NCBI RefSeq assembly: GCF_023509475.1
Contig: NZ_JAKSDZ010000004.1
Location: 1 to 64,000, forward strand
Reading direction: 5' to 3'
Length of the DNA: 64,000 nt
DNA from: Aestuariirhabdus haliotis
GTDB taxonomy: Bacteria; Pseudomonadota; Gammaproteobacteria; Pseudomonadales; Aestuariirhabdaceae
This document shows, piece after piece, positions 16,403 through 25,756 of the stretch (positions within the stretch are counted from its first letter, which is position 1; the number at the start of each line of letters is the position of its first letter). The notes under the pieces were generated by a model. That model saw nothing but the letters and a program-made list of their open reading frames with translations, was not told the origin of the DNA and searched no databases. The position numbers were made by a program, and so were the translations under genes.

Positions 16403-16681
16403 TTATCCGACGGGTTTGGTTGCACTGAGATAGATGCCTACCACCAGCATCGCAATCATCGAGATCTGGACCCCGACATAAATAATCGCCATCAAGCCCG
16501 GGGCTTTATTATTGTCCGCGGCGCGAGATACCGTCACACGATAAAAAATGCTGCTAGCAAAATACAACACGAGACCACCAATCCCCCAGAGAATGTATCC
16601 GTAAGGGTAAAGTAAAAAACTGAGAAAAAGGTAGCTGGGAGAGGTCAGTAAAACGTAAGTAAGCTGGTTTTTGTAATTCAT
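16403..16681 (-). CDS. Small membrane protein of unknown function
   Basis: A 92-residue protein with three hydrophobic segments (about LTYVLLTSPSYLFLSFLLYPYG, ILWGIGGLVLYFASSIFY and LMAIIYVGVQISMIAMLVVGIYL). I do not recognise the family. The ATG at 16681 begins the part that looks like a membrane protein, but there is no strong ribosome-binding site; a GTG start at 16747 would add 22 polar residues. It lies between the convergent Crp-like gene and yciH, and its 5' end is 94 bases from yciH. Confidence 0.55.
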   Translation of the reverse strand: MNYKNQLTYVLLTSPSYLFLSFLLYPYGYILWGIGGLVLYFASSIFYRVTVSRAADNNKAPGLMAIIYVGVQISMIAMLVVGIYLSATKPVG

Positions 16682-16774
16682 GGTTTGCCAGTTATTGTTA
16701 TTGTCTTGATGGATCGCCAATCCATGCCTGATGCTATCAGTGGCCACCCATCATGCTAATTAGACCTTTTGCTA

Positions 16775-17104
16775 TCAACCGCCACTGCGCTTGGCATCAA
16801 AACCGCGTTTTGTTAATTCGGCCAGCATCAGGTCGCAGTGATCTCCCTGAATTTCAACCACACCCTCCTTTACAGCACCACCAGTACCACAGCGCTGCTT
16901 GAGTTGCTTGGCCAAATCTTTCAATGCTTTACCCTCCAGGGGAAGACCACTGATAGAGGTCACGGTCTTGCCACCACGACCTTTGGTTTCACGCCGAACC
17001 CTGACCCGACCATCCCCTTGTGGAAGGTCGGTCTGGTTATCAGTATCGTCTTTTATTCGACCTGCATCGGTCGAATACACCAGACGGCTGTTACGCTGTT
17101 TCAT
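16775..17104 (-). CDS. yciH: SUI1/eIF1-like translation factor YciH
   Basis: A 109-residue protein with the SUI1 fold: an N-terminal flexible stretch, then GRVRVRRETKGRGGKTVTSISGL (the basic loop used for ribosome contact), and the C-terminal half with KQLKQRCGTGGAVKEGVVEIQGDH. This is the standard pattern of bacterial YciH, a homologue of eukaryotic eIF1 that affects fidelity of translation initiation. It starts 3 bases after the DUF2333 gene stop on the same strand, so the two are likely cotranscribed. Confidence 0.92.
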   Translation of the reverse strand: MKQRNSRLVYSTDAGRIKDDTDNQTDLPQGDGRVRVRRETKGRGGKTVTSISGLPLEGKALKDLAKQLKQRCGTGGAVKEGVVEIQGDHCDLMLAELTKRGFDAKRSGG

Positions 17105-17107
17105 CTT

Positions 17108-18160
17108 TTAACCCTGAGCTAGCAGTGCGCGCAGATCCAGAATAGCGGCGTTGGCTCTGGAAATGTAAGAAGCCATCACTAATGAGTGATTGGCCAGCAC
17201 GCCGAAGCCGCTACCATTCAATACCATTGGGCTCCACATGGTTTCTTGCGTTGCTTCCAGTTCTCGAATGATCTGGCGTAAGGAAACCAGGGCATTCTTT
17301 TTCTGCAGCACATCCTTAAAATCTATTTCAATCGCCTTCAAGAAGTGGATTAGCGCCCAGGCGCTACCCCGGCTTTCATACAGCACATCGTCGATCTGCA
17401 ACCAGGGCGTTTTTACCAGCAGTTCATCACTGGTCGCAGTAGATTGGGTGGCGCTACTGTCACCGGCCAAATCGGTATTAATACGCACCTTGCCAACACT
17501 GGCGCTAAGGCGTTGCGATAGACTACCCAATCGCGCACTGACATCGGCCAGCCAGTTATTCAGGTTGTCGGCTCGAGTATAAAACTGGGCATTCGGCTGC
17601 TGAGGGTCAGAGAGTCTATCCAGGTAACGTTCCAGCATGCGAATGCCGCGGCGGTATTCTTTTTCCGAAGACGGCAACATCCAGCTATTGGCATCAAAAT
17701 TAAACTGCGGCTCTGCGATCGCGAGGTCCGGATCTTCCTTGGACTGGCTTTGTGATCGGCTCAAATCCTTGCGCATGGCTCGGGACAGGTCCCGCATCTG
17801 GATAAGCACGCCGTATTCCCAGCTGGGCATATTGTCGATCACCAAGCCCGGAGGGAAAACATCATTGCGTAAATAACCGCCAGGTTTTTCCAGCAACGTT
17901 TCAGCTACACGCATCAAAGTAGCCGTTGTGGTGTAACCAGGCACCTGTTGACGCTGCTGCTCGGCTGCCAGTCGGCTGGCATTTTCCTTTACGGAAAAAG
18001 AATCAGGTTCCAGGCTCCAGTAAAAACCCAGGCCAATAATCGCCAACAGGTAAATCACCAACAGAGTAAAAATCACTTTACTGACGGTGCCGCCCCCCAG
18101 ATAAGCACGTACATCTACAGAAAAGTCTGTCCATCGATCCTTGAGATCAGCCAATGCCAT
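17108..18160 (-). CDS. DUF2333 family membrane-anchored protein
   Basis: A 350-residue protein with one N-terminal membrane segment (VIFTLLVIYLLAIIGLGFYW, about 29-48). A large, mostly helical periplasmic domain follows, including GGYLRNDVFPPGLVIDNMPSWEYGVL and RRGIRMLERYLDRLSD. This is the DUF2333 family, found in gammaproteobacteria and of unknown function. It sits between a TPR-type lipoprotein gene (105 bases upstream, same strand) and yciH (3 bases downstream). An envelope role together with the lipoprotein is inference. Confidence 0.88.
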   Translation of the reverse strand: MALADLKDRWTDFSVDVRAYLGGGTVSKVIFTLLVIYLLAIIGLGFYWSLEPDSFSVKENASRLAAEQQRQQVPGYTTTATLMRVAETLLEKPGGYLRNDVFPPGLVIDNMPSWEYGVLIQMRDLSRAMRKDLSRSQSQSKEDPDLAIAEPQFNFDANSWMLPSSEKEYRRGIRMLERYLDRLSDPQQPNAQFYTRADNLNNWLADVSARLGSLSQRLSASVGKVRINTDLAGDSSATQSTATSDELLVKTPWLQIDDVLYESRGSAWALIHFLKAIEIDFKDVLQKKNALVSLRQIIRELEATQETMWSPMVLNGSGFGVLANHSLVMASYISRANAAILDLRALLAQG

Positions 18161-18265
18161 TATCGTTGTATCCTCTGTTAGCCGGTTTACTACTGGGCTG
18201 CCAATACTTGGGAATTATCAATTTTCTTAAAGCGTAGCTTGCTGGTGATGGTACCACACAGTATC

Positions 18266-18955
18266 TCAGGAATTATCCCCGGAACCGGGTTTCTGCAAGA
18301 TACGAACACGGGAAGCAGAGCCCGTTTGAATATTACCCCGCAAACGTTGGCTGGAGCCTTTTTGCATCTGCTGAAATATCCATCGCGCGTCACGATCATT
18401 CGGGGCAACAATCAGGAATACCGCCTGCTCCTGCTCCACCTTACGACCAACCTCGGCCAGGTAAGAAGACAGACTAGCGCTACGCTTTTTTAACTCGTTA
18501 CCATCGATAGCGTATTCGCCGTCGACGGCCGGCACCTTACCGGCATTTACCAGCTTGGCCTGAGCGGATTTGACCCGTCGAGAGTTAGGCAACACCAATC
18601 GTGCACGATCGATGTACGTTTGTGCCTTTTCAACATTACCCCTGGCCATGGCCGAGTCAGCCCAACGAAGGTAACTGTTGACGATTCGCTCGAGCCCACG
18701 CTGGGCTTCCAGGTTTTCCGGCTGCAAGCGAAGCACATCCTGATAACGTGCAAAGGCATTGTCGCCTTCCGGGGTTGTTAACTGTTGACGCAGTAGCGCC
18801 TCGTCAGCCTCGAGCAGCAGCCAGGCAATCCGGGATTGCAGGCGTTCCGCCTCCTGTGCGCCATCGGCTGCGGACTCGCTACCCATGCGTGAGAAGCCGG
18901 TCCCGCAACCGCTAAGAAGCATTACCGAAAGCAGCAAAACCGCTCGTTTAGTCAT
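18266..18955 (-). CDS. TPR-like lipoprotein
   Basis: A 229-residue lipoprotein. The signal peptide MTKRAVLLLSVMLLSGCG ends in lipobox LSGC. The mature part has a helical repeat region resembling tetratricopeptide repeats (FARYQDVLRLQPENLEAQRGLERI and SAMARGNVEKAQTYIDRARLVLP) and then a C-terminal domain including FLIVAPNDRDARWIFQQMQKGS. The start at 18955 is chosen because the signal peptide begins there and CAGGAG lies 11 bases upstream; a further 22 codons are open upstream. It precedes the DUF2333 gene on the same strand. The residue after the lipobox cysteine is Gly, so sorting to the outer membrane is expected. Confidence 0.82.
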   Translation of the reverse strand: MTKRAVLLLSVMLLSGCGTGFSRMGSESAADGAQEAERLQSRIAWLLLEADEALLRQQLTTPEGDNAFARYQDVLRLQPENLEAQRGLERIVNSYLRWADSAMARGNVEKAQTYIDRARLVLPNSRRVKSAQAKLVNAGKVPAVDGEYAIDGNELKKRSASLSSYLAEVGRKVEQEQAVFLIVAPNDRDARWIFQQMQKGSSQRLRGNIQTGSASRVRILQKPGSGDNS

Positions 18956-19266
18956 CAAATGCGTCGCTCCTGAAATCGTCTGGAATGCAATAATTAACTC
19001 ACCGCCCCCGAATGCAGTCAATACGCCATAACGGGCGAATATCAGGAATGTCGGCTGCTGCCGATTTTATCTTGTACCTGACCCGTTTTGCCCTCATTAA
19101 CGACCGTCTATCTGCAACCACTTCCCTTAGCGACGGACAAAACGGCATATTTCTGATCTGTGATCAATCTTCTGCGCACTTTTACTGTGGTAGGATTGAA
19201 ATCTTGTCGCCTGTTACGGTGTCTAATCGACTAATCCTGATATCACGCTCCTATCCAAGAGTACCA
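18956..19266. promoter_or_regulatory. Divergent intergenic region, lipoprotein gene / dsbD
   Basis: This 311-base gap separates two divergent genes. It is open in the dsbD frame from 19012, but translating it would bury the DsbD signal peptide. A possible -10 TAGGAT occurs at about 19191-19196. No convincing operator, hairpin or small gene was seen. Confidence 0.4.
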
Positions 19267-21093
19267 ATGAAAACAACGCTTTACCTGTTCACTTTGTTTT
19301 TCGCCCTGCTGGGCAACAACGCCTATGGTGCTTTTAGCAACCTGTTCAGCGATCCACAATCAGCTGAAGAGCAATTCCTGCCCGTCGAGGAGGCCTTTCA
19401 GGTCAGCGGAAATCTGAGTGGCGAGCAGGCCACCATTCAATTTCGAGTCACCGAAGCGCATTATCTCTACAAGGACCGCTTTAAATTTGTCACCGTCAGC
19501 AATGGCCAGTCACTTGCTGCCGACCGACTACCCACGGGAACGCCAAAATACGATCAGTTCCAACAGCGCGAACTGGAAGTTTACACTCAGGACCTTTCCG
19601 TTCCCCTCAGTATCCCCGGGGCCGGGGAATTTATCGAGTTGGATGTAACCTTTCAGGGCTGTGCCGATGCAGGGCTTTGCTATCCGCCTCATACCACCCG
19701 CATTGCGTTGATGAATCAGCCCGGTAACGGTTCCCTCCCGACACAGGCCAGCCCCACAGGAGAGAACAATCAGCTGATCAGTGAAGATCAAGCGTTCTCG
19801 AACCTGCTGAACACGCGCACCTGGCTGCCTATTATTGGCTTGTTTTTACTGGCGGGACTGGGGTTGACCTTTACCCCTTGTGTTTTGCCGATGGTACCCA
19901 TTCTCTCCAGTCTGATTGTGGGTAACGGCCAGCATCCCCCGACTCGCCGCCACACCATCGCCTACAGCAGCGCCTATGTTATGGGCATGGCGATTACCTT
20001 TGCCGTGGCTGGAACCCTGATGGGTTACTTCGGTGCAGGCCTAAATCTGCAAGCAAAACTGCAGTCCCCCTGGGTTCTGATTCCTTTCGCGGGTTTATTT
20101 GTGCTGCTGTCATTGTCGATGTTTGGGTTTTACGAGCTTCAGCTGCCCAATGCACTGAGAAGCCGTGTTCAGAGTCTCAACGAACGCTCTCGTGGTGGTA
20201 GCTTGTCCGGCGCCCTGTTTATGGGTGTCCTTTCCTCGCTGGTTGTATCCCCTTGCGTCACGGCGCCCCTGGCCGGCGCACTGGTTTATATCAGTGCCAC
20301 CGGAGATGCCCTACTCGGTGGCCTCGCGCTCTTTGCCCTCGGCATTGGCATGGGCATCCCGCTGCTGATTCTGGCCGTTGGGGGAGGCAGCTTGCTGCCG
20401 AGGGCCGGGGCCTGGATGGGAAGCGTCAAGGCAGTGTTTGGAGTTATGCTGCTAGGTGTTGCTATCTGGATGCTGGAGCGGTTAGTTCCCGGCCCTGTGA
20501 CGCTGATGCTATGGGCAACCCTTTTGATTATTTCGGCTATCTATATGGGCGCTCTTAAGCTCAACGGACAAGGGGGCTGGCCAGCACTTTGGCAGGGAAC
20601 AGGCCTTGTTTTGCTGATTTATGGCGGCTGCCTGATCATTGGTGCCGCACAGGGAAATTCCAATCCACTCAGACCTCTGGAGTTCAGCTCGGCCAGCGCT
20701 AATAGCTCGGACCCGCTTAACGGTTTGGCATTCACCACCGTTACCAGCTTGCCCGAACTGCAACAGGCGGTGGCTAGAGCGGGAGAGCAGGGCCAGCCCG
20801 TCTTTGTCGATTTCTACGCCGACTGGTGTATCTCATGCAAAGTCACCGAGCGCGAGCTCTTCCCTCGCCCGGAGATCCATAGCCAGCTCCAGCGCTTTAC
20901 CCTGATACGAGCCGATGTCACCGAAAACCTACCTTCCCAGCAAGCGCTTTTGCAGGCCTTTAATTTGTTCGGCCCGCCCGCTTTCCTGTTCTACGACCGC
21001 CACGGGAACGAAATAAAGGACTTGCGGGTTCAGGGTGAGCCTTCCGCTAACACTCTCAGCACTACCTTGCGTCAGGCGTTAAGCGAAAGTTGA
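19267..21093 (+). CDS. dsbD: Protein-disulfide reductase DsbD
   Basis: A 608-residue inner-membrane protein that passes electrons from cytoplasmic thioredoxin to periplasmic DsbC/DsbG and cytochrome c maturation. The signal peptide ends near NAYGAF (residue 20). The periplasmic N-domain has cysteines C132 and C138 in CADAGLCYPP. The central domain has eight hydrophobic segments with the catalytic pair in FTPCVLPMVP (C205) and SPCVTAPLAG. The C-terminal thioredoxin-like domain has active site WCISC (C521, C524). The start at 19267 is chosen for the signal peptide. All three disulfide pairs are present, so the protein looks functional. Two c-type cytochromes at the start of the window are among the proteins that could need this pathway. 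Confidence 0.95.
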   Translation: MKTTLYLFTLFFALLGNNAYGAFSNLFSDPQSAEEQFLPVEEAFQVSGNLSGEQATIQFRVTEAHYLYKDRFKFVTVSNGQSLAADRLPTGTPKYDQFQQRELEVYTQDLSVPLSIPGAGEFIELDVTFQGCADAGLCYPPHTTRIALMNQPGNGSLPTQASPTGENNQLISEDQAFSNLLNTRTWLPIIGLFLLAGLGLTFTPCVLPMVPILSSLIVGNGQHPPTRRHTIAYSSAYVMGMAITFAVAGTLMGYFGAGLNLQAKLQSPWVLIPFAGLFVLLSLSMFGFYELQLPNALRSRVQSLNERSRGGSLSGALFMGVLSSLVVSPCVTAPLAGALVYISATGDALLGGLALFALGIGMGIPLLILAVGGGSLLPRAGAWMGSVKAVFGVMLLGVAIWMLERLVPGPVTLMLWATLLIISAIYMGALKLNGQGGWPALWQGTGLVLLIYGGCLIIGAAQGNSNPLRPLEFSSASANSSDPLNGLAFTTVTSLPELQQAVARAGEQGQPVFVDFYADWCISCKVTERELFPRPEIHSQLQRFTLIRADVTENLPSQQALLQAFNLFGPPAFLFYDRHGNEIKDLRVQGEPSANTLSTTLRQALSES

Positions 21094-21298
21094 TTTCTCC
21101 TAGCAACAATCAAGCTCTATAACCACGTGACCCATGAGTCACGCGGCTTAAAACCGACCAAGGCAATCACAATCCTCGCTTATGTAACCGGCCAGTAACC
21201 TCCTGTTACACGCCAGTTATGGACATTTACCAGCAAGATCGGTCAAAATCCTTCACATTCAAACTTACCACCCAACCATTCGCTAGAGATCCCGGTCC

Positions 21299-21745
21299 AT
21301 GGCAAGCATCCTCGTACTCAACGGCCCAAATCTTAACCTGCTGGGCACACGTGAGCCCGAGGTTTACGGTGCCACCACGCTGGAAGAGATCAACAGCATA
21401 TTGGTTAGCCAGGCTCAGGAAGCAGGGCACCACCTGCAATACCTGCAAAGCAATGCAGAGTACGAACTGATCGAGCGCATTCACGATGCCCGTCGCGAGG
21501 GCATCCAGTTTATCATTATCAACCCGGCCGCCTTTACCCACACCAGCGTCGCGCTGCGCGATGCCCTGGCTGCGGTGGATATTCCTTTTATTGAGGTGCA
21601 CTTGTCGAATGTGCATCAACGCGAACCGTTCCGTCATCACTCCTACTTTTCCGATCAGGCCGTCGGGGTGATCTGTGGTCTGGGACCACAGGGTTACGAA
21701 CTCGCACTTCAGGCCGCTTTGAAGCAGATTGTTCAGAGCGAATAA
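21299..21745 (+). CDS. aroQ: 3-dehydroquinate dehydratase, type II
   Basis: A 148-residue cytoplasmic enzyme that converts 3-dehydroquinate to 3-dehydroshikimate in the shikimate pathway. Conserved elements are [21 protein letters not shown] with the catalytic Tyr in the flexible loop, [20 protein letters not shown], and [16 protein letters not shown] with the catalytic His. The length is typical. It is the first gene of an aroQ-accB-accC cluster, the usual order in gammaproteobacteria; 51 bases separate it from accB. The 205-base upstream region has an inverted repeat TGTAAC/GTTACA at 21183-21210 of unknown meaning. Confidence 0.97.
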   Translation: MASILVLNGPNLNLLGTREPEVYGATTLEEINSILVSQAQEAGHHLQYLQSNAEYELIERIHDARREGIQFIIINPAAFTHTSVALRDALAAVDIPFIEVHLSNVHQREPFRHHSYFSDQAVGVICGLGPQGYELALQAALKQIVQSE

Positions 21746-21796
21746 ATAATTCCTGCAGGTATGACCTGCCCAAGAAACTCAGTAAAGAGACCGACT

Positions 21797-22249
21797 ATGG
21801 ATATCAGAAAAGTTAAGAAACTGATTGAGCTACTCGAAGAATCCGGTATTGATGAGCTGGAGATTAAAGAAGGTGAGGAGTCGGTTCGTATTAGCCGAAA
21901 CTCCGCAACCCCTATGGCCGCAGCACCTGTAGCGATGGCTCCAGCGCCAGCACCGGCGCCCGCTCCAGCACCTGCCGCCGCCCCCGTAGAAAAAGAAACG
22001 GCACCCTTGCTCACAGGACACCAGGTAACCAGCCCCATGGTCGGCACCTTCTACAGCGCCCCATCCCCAGGTTCTGCCAATTTCGTGGAAGTCGGCCAGC
22101 AGGTTAAATCCGGCGACACGCTGTGCATCGTCGAAGCTATGAAAATGATGAACCAGATTGAGGCCGACAAGTCCGGCGTCATCGAGGCGGTTCTGGTAGA
22201 AAGCGGGCAACCGGTTGAATTCGGCCAGCCACTGTTCACTATCGTTTAA
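21797..22249 (+). CDS. accB: Biotin carboxyl carrier protein of acetyl-CoA carboxylase
   Basis: A 151-residue carrier. The N-terminal helical region [17 protein letters not shown] is followed by a flexible Ala/Pro linker (about residues 46-68, alternating AP). The biotinyl domain carries the biotin lysine K116 in EAMKMM, 35 residues before the end, as is normal. The start at 21797 is the conserved one, with an AAAGAGA site upstream; an in-frame ATG at 21761 has no support. Together with AccC it forms the biotin carboxylase half of acetyl-CoA carboxylase, the first committed step of fatty-acid synthesis. It depends on biotin from the bio operon at 29.4-33.9 kb. Confidence 0.97.
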   Translation: MDIRKVKKLIELLEESGIDELEIKEGEESVRISRNSATPMAAAPVAMAPAPAPAPAPAPAAAPVEKETAPLLTGHQVTSPMVGTFYSAPSPGSANFVEVGQQVKSGDTLCIVEAMKMMNQIEADKSGVIEAVLVESGQPVEFGQPLFTIV

Positions 22250-22280
22250 TCGTCCATCGAGACCAGGACAGGATCCTACC

Positions 22281-23621
22281 ATGCTGGAAAAAGTGCTTAT
22301 CGCCAACCGAGGCGAAATTGCCCTTCGCATCTTGCGAGCCTGCAAGGTGCTGGGCATCAAAACCGTTGCCGTTCACTCTGAGGCCGACCGCAATCTGAAA
22401 CACGTTCGTCTAGCCGACGAAGCGGTCTGTATCGGACCCAACAGCCCCCTGCAAAGCTACCTTAATGTACCCGCCATTATCGCGGCGGCCGAGGTCACCG
22501 ACTCTACTGCTATCCATCCTGGCTACGGCTTTCTGGCTGAAAATGCCGATTTTGCAGAACAGGTAGAGCGCAGCGGATTTACCTTTATTGGTCCAAACGC
22601 GAACGTGATTCGTTTGATGGGTGACAAGGTATCCGCCATAGAAGCGATGCGAAAAGCGGGAGTACCAACTGTACCCGGCTCTAACGGTGCGCTTGATGAT
22701 AACCCCGAACGTACCATTAAGCTGGCCCGAGAAATTGGCTACCCCGTCATTATCAAAGCCGCTGCCGGTGGTGGTGGACGCGGCATGCGTGTTGTTCATG
22801 GCGAGGCCGCCCTCCTGAGTTCTATTACCATTACCAAGAGTGAAGCTCAGGCTGCCTTTGGCGATGGTACGGTTTATATGGAGAAGTTCCTCGAAAACCC
22901 CCGCCATGTTGAAATCCAGGTGATCTCCGACGGTCAAGGTAATGCGGTTCATCTGTTTGACCGCGACTGCTCATTACAGCGCCGTCACCAGAAGGTTCTG
23001 GAAGAGGCACCGGCACCGGGTATTCCAAACGATATTCGCCTGGAAGTCGCTCAGCGCTGCGTGCAGGCCTGTGTCGATATCGGTTACAGCGGTGCAGGCA
23101 CCTTTGAATTTCTGTATGAAGACGGCGGATTCTACTTTATCGAGATGAACACTCGGGTTCAGGTTGAACATCCCGTCACCGAGATGATTACCGGTGTCGA
23201 CATCGTAAAAGAGCAGCTGTTGATCGCTAGCGGACAACCGCTCTCCATTAAGCAGGAAGATATCAAAGTAACCGGTCACTCCTTCGAGTGCCGCATCAAT
23301 GCCGAGGACCCTACTACTTTTATGCCCTGTCCGGGCACGGTCAGCCTGTATCACGCTCCTGGTGGATTCGGCGTTCGTACCGACTCTCACCTCTATAGCG
23401 ATTACAGCGTGCCGCCCCACTACGACTCATTGATTGCCAAAGTCATCACTCACGGTGACACCCGCGATGTGGCTCTGCGCCGCATGCGTCAGGCGCTGGA
23501 TGAGATCGTCATAGAAGGCATCAGTACCAACATTCCGCTGCAACAGGAGCTCGTTCGCGATGCGGCCTTTATTGCCGGCGGCGTCAACATTCATTACCTG
23601 GAAGAGAAACTCTCAGACTAA
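22281..23621 (+). CDS. accC: Acetyl-CoA carboxylase, biotin carboxylase subunit
   Basis: A 446-residue ATP-grasp enzyme that carboxylates biotin on AccB using ATP and bicarbonate. Visible motifs are [17 protein letters not shown] at the start, the ATP-binding glycine-rich loop [14 protein letters not shown], the biotin carboxylase signature [17 protein letters not shown], and [18 protein letters not shown]. The length is exactly that of the family. The start at 22281 follows AGGACAGGATC. It lies 31 bases after accB and is followed by a strong bidirectional terminator. Confidence 0.97.
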   Translation: MLEKVLIANRGEIALRILRACKVLGIKTVAVHSEADRNLKHVRLADEAVCIGPNSPLQSYLNVPAIIAAAEVTDSTAIHPGYGFLAENADFAEQVERSGFTFIGPNANVIRLMGDKVSAIEAMRKAGVPTVPGSNGALDDNPERTIKLAREIGYPVIIKAAAGGGGRGMRVVHGEAALLSSITITKSEAQAAFGDGTVYMEKFLENPRHVEIQVISDGQGNAVHLFDRDCSLQRRHQKVLEEAPAPGIPNDIRLEVAQRCVQACVDIGYSGAGTFEFLYEDGGFYFIEMNTRVQVEHPVTEMITGVDIVKEQLLIASGQPLSIKQEDIKVTGHSFECRINAEDPTTFMPCPGTVSLYHAPGGFGVRTDSHLYSDYSVPPHYDSLIAKVITHGDTRDVALRRMRQALDEIVIEGISTNIPLQQELVRDAAFIAGGVNIHYLEEKLSD

Positions 23622-23640
23622 TCATCCGCCAGTTTCCCAG

Positions 23641-23679
23641 CCACAAAAAAGCCCGGAATATACCGGGCTTTTTTGTGGC
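23641..23679. terminator. Bidirectional terminator between accC and an acyl-CoA dehydrogenase gene
   Basis: The stem CCACAAAAAAGCCCGG pairs with CCGGGCTTTTTTGTGG around the loop AATATA. It has an A-run on one side and a T-run on the other, so it works for both convergent genes: accC on the plus strand and the dehydrogenase gene ending at 23705 on the minus strand. Confidence 0.93.
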
Positions 23680-23704
23680 TGCTATTTATGTCCAACGAAA
23701 GCCG

Positions 23705-25486
23705 CTAGAACAGCTCATCGGCCAACGCGTACAGAGGATCAGCACCAGACTTTATAGTCGCCTCCAGACTGTAGATGCGCGGTAGCAAACGTGCAAAGTA
23801 GTATCGCGCGGTCACCAGCTTAGCTTCGTAGAAGCTTTGCTCATCTGAGCCCGCATCCAACTGCTGCTGGGCACGATTTACCATCAGGGCCCACATATAG
23901 GCATAAGCGGTATAACCAAACAGGTGCAAATACTCTACCGAGGCCGCTCCGATCTCATTCGGATTAGTCGCTGCACGATCGAACACCCAATCCGTTACCT
24001 CCTGCAAACGATCACAGGCGTCCAGCAATGGCGCTCGGAACTCATCGGCTGTGCCAGCAGCGGTTTCACGAACCTCTTGCAGGAACAGACGCGTCCACTC
24101 GCCGCCGTTAGCAACAGTCTTGCGCCCCATCAGGTCGAGCGCCTGGATTCCGTTAGTGCCTTCGTAGATCTGGGCAATACGAGCATCACGAACCAGCTGC
24201 TCCTGGCCCCATTCACGAATATAACCATGACCGCCAAACACCTGCTGACCATCGATGGTGTTGTTCAACCCCATATCGGTCATAAAGGCCTTGGCAACAG
24301 GTGTCAGCAAGGCCACCATCGCTTCGGCTTTCTTTTTCACGTCACCATCGTCGCTGAACTTGACCAGGTCAAGCTGCTTGGCAACATAAGCGGAAAAGGC
24401 CCGACCCGCTTCCGTCGTGGACTTCATGTTCAGTAGCATGCGACGCACATCGGCGTGCACAAGAATTGGATCGGCCGCTTTCTCTGGCTGTTGGGGCCCT
24501 GTAGCTGCACGCCCCTGAATACGATCACGGGCGTACTCAATAGCGTTCTGGTATGAAGCTTCACCGGCACCCAGACCCTGAATACCCACACCCAGTCGCT
24601 CATAGTTCATCATGGTGAACATACAAGCCAGCCCCTTGTTCAACTCACCGACCAGGTAGCCCTTAGCGCCATCAAAGTTCATCACGCAGGTCGCGGATGC
24701 CTTGATACCCATCTTGTGCTCGATGGAACCACAGCTGACGCTATTGCTTTCACCCAGGCTGCCATCATCATTCACGTTAATTTTTGGCACCAGGAATAGA
24801 GAGATACCCCGAGGTCCTGCCGGAGCATCTGGCAGCTTGGCCAAGACCAAGTGGATAATATTTTCCGTCAGGTCGTGCTCACCACCGGTGATAAAGATCT
24901 TGGTGCCGGTCACACTGTAGCTACCATCACCGTTATCCTCGGCGCGGGTACGAATAATTCCCAGATCGGTACCGGAATGAGGCTCGGTCAAGCACATGGA
25001 ACCCGCCCAGGTTCCTGCGTACATGTTCGGCAGATAGGCTTCCTTAAGCTCTTCTGTAGCGTGGGCGTTGATAGAAAGACATGCTCCCACGGTTAACATC
25101 GGATAGAGGCCGAAAGAGAAGTTGGCAGCCATGGTCATCTCTTCTACCTGGGAGCTCAACATTTTTGGCATACCCATAGCACCCAGCTCGGCATTACCGG
25201 TCAAACCTACCCAACCACCTTCAGCGTAAGTTTGGTAGGCTTCCTTAAAGCCTGTCGGGGTAGACACAGCACCTTCATTCCACTGACAGCCCTCTTCATC
25301 ACCCTCACGATTCAGTGGTGCAATCATGCCACCCACCAGCTTGGCCGCTTCTTCAAGAATGGCATCTGCCGTTTCCGCATCAACCGTTTCCTGCAGCGCA
25401 GGCATTGACGCCCAAAGCTTATCTGCTTCAAAGACTTCGTTCATAACGAAGCGGATATCCCGCAACGGTGCTTTGTATTCAGCCAT
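23705..25486 (-). CDS. Acyl-CoA dehydrogenase (long FadE-like form), paralogue 1
   Basis: A 593-residue flavoenzyme for the first step of fatty-acid beta-oxidation. It has the conserved family opening [11 protein letters not shown], the FAD-binding signature MCLTEPHSGTDLG, KIFITGGEHDLTENIIHLV, and the C-terminal part with GGHGYIREWGQEQLVRDARI and the catalytic glutamate in IYEGTNGIQ. The extra C-terminal helical domain (about 470-593) is typical of the 590-600 residue class common in Pseudomonas-like bacteria. Its closest relative in the window is the dehydrogenase at 26055-27854; the two share the same domain layout and many identical blocks. Its upstream region carries a set of interlocked GACTAAT repeats, different from the operator of the paralogue. 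Confidence 0.95.
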   Translation of the reverse strand: MAEYKAPLRDIRFVMNEVFEADKLWASMPALQETVDAETADAILEEAAKLVGGMIAPLNREGDEEGCQWNEGAVSTPTGFKEAYQTYAEGGWVGLTGNAELGAMGMPKMLSSQVEEMTMAANFSFGLYPMLTVGACLSINAHATEELKEAYLPNMYAGTWAGSMCLTEPHSGTDLGIIRTRAEDNGDGSYSVTGTKIFITGGEHDLTENIIHLVLAKLPDAPAGPRGISLFLVPKINVNDDGSLGESNSVSCGSIEHKMGIKASATCVMNFDGAKGYLVGELNKGLACMFTMMNYERLGVGIQGLGAGEASYQNAIEYARDRIQGRAATGPQQPEKAADPILVHADVRRMLLNMKSTTEAGRAFSAYVAKQLDLVKFSDDGDVKKKAEAMVALLTPVAKAFMTDMGLNNTIDGQQVFGGHGYIREWGQEQLVRDARIAQIYEGTNGIQALDLMGRKTVANGGEWTRLFLQEVRETAAGTADEFRAPLLDACDRLQEVTDWVFDRAATNPNEIGAASVEYLHLFGYTAYAYMWALMVNRAQQQLDAGSDEQSFYEAKLVTARYYFARLLPRIYSLEATIKSGADPLYALADELF

Positions 25487-25587
25487 GATTCAAACCTCTT
25501 ACTCTTTAACTCGTTAAGAAAGCCAATCTACAGATACCTTGGAGTGACTTTCGCACACTGAAGTTCGATGATAATCAACGAACCAAA

Positions 25588-25623
25588 TAGACTCAATTAG
25601 TCTAAAAATGACTAATCGGTCAT
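25588..25623. promoter_or_regulatory. Interlocked inverted repeats upstream of acyl-CoA dehydrogenase 1
   Basis: Three overlapping inverted repeats occur within 36 bases: TAGACT-N5-AGTCTA (25588-25604), ATTAGTC-N7-GACTAAT (25596-25616) and ATGAC-N6-GTCAT (25608-25623). They lie about 100 bases upstream of the dehydrogenase start codon, in the divergent region shared with the small membrane protein gene. This looks like an operator for a dimeric regulator; the regulator is unknown. Confidence 0.5.
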
Positions 25624-25756
25624 AAAAATACTAACCTTAGCGCTCCGCACTACACATACACTGCAAGCAAGGCAGCAACCAGCGCATGAAAATCCGCGAA
25701 AACGCCTGACAGCCCCGTAAATCTGTCCTAGATTTATGACAACGAGGACAGTCACT

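Noticed and set aside
19012-19266. N-terminal extension of DsbD by 85 residues
   Set aside because: The frame is open, but the extension would place a typical signal peptide in the middle of the protein. The ATG at 19267 is the natural start.
21126-21144. CGTGAC/GTCACG hairpin after dsbD as a terminator
   Set aside because: The stem is only six pairs and no T run follows, so it is too weak to list as a terminator.
21939-21996. Repetitive GC-rich stretch as a possible tandem repeat element
   Set aside because: It encodes the Ala/Pro linker of AccB, which is normally repetitive in this protein.
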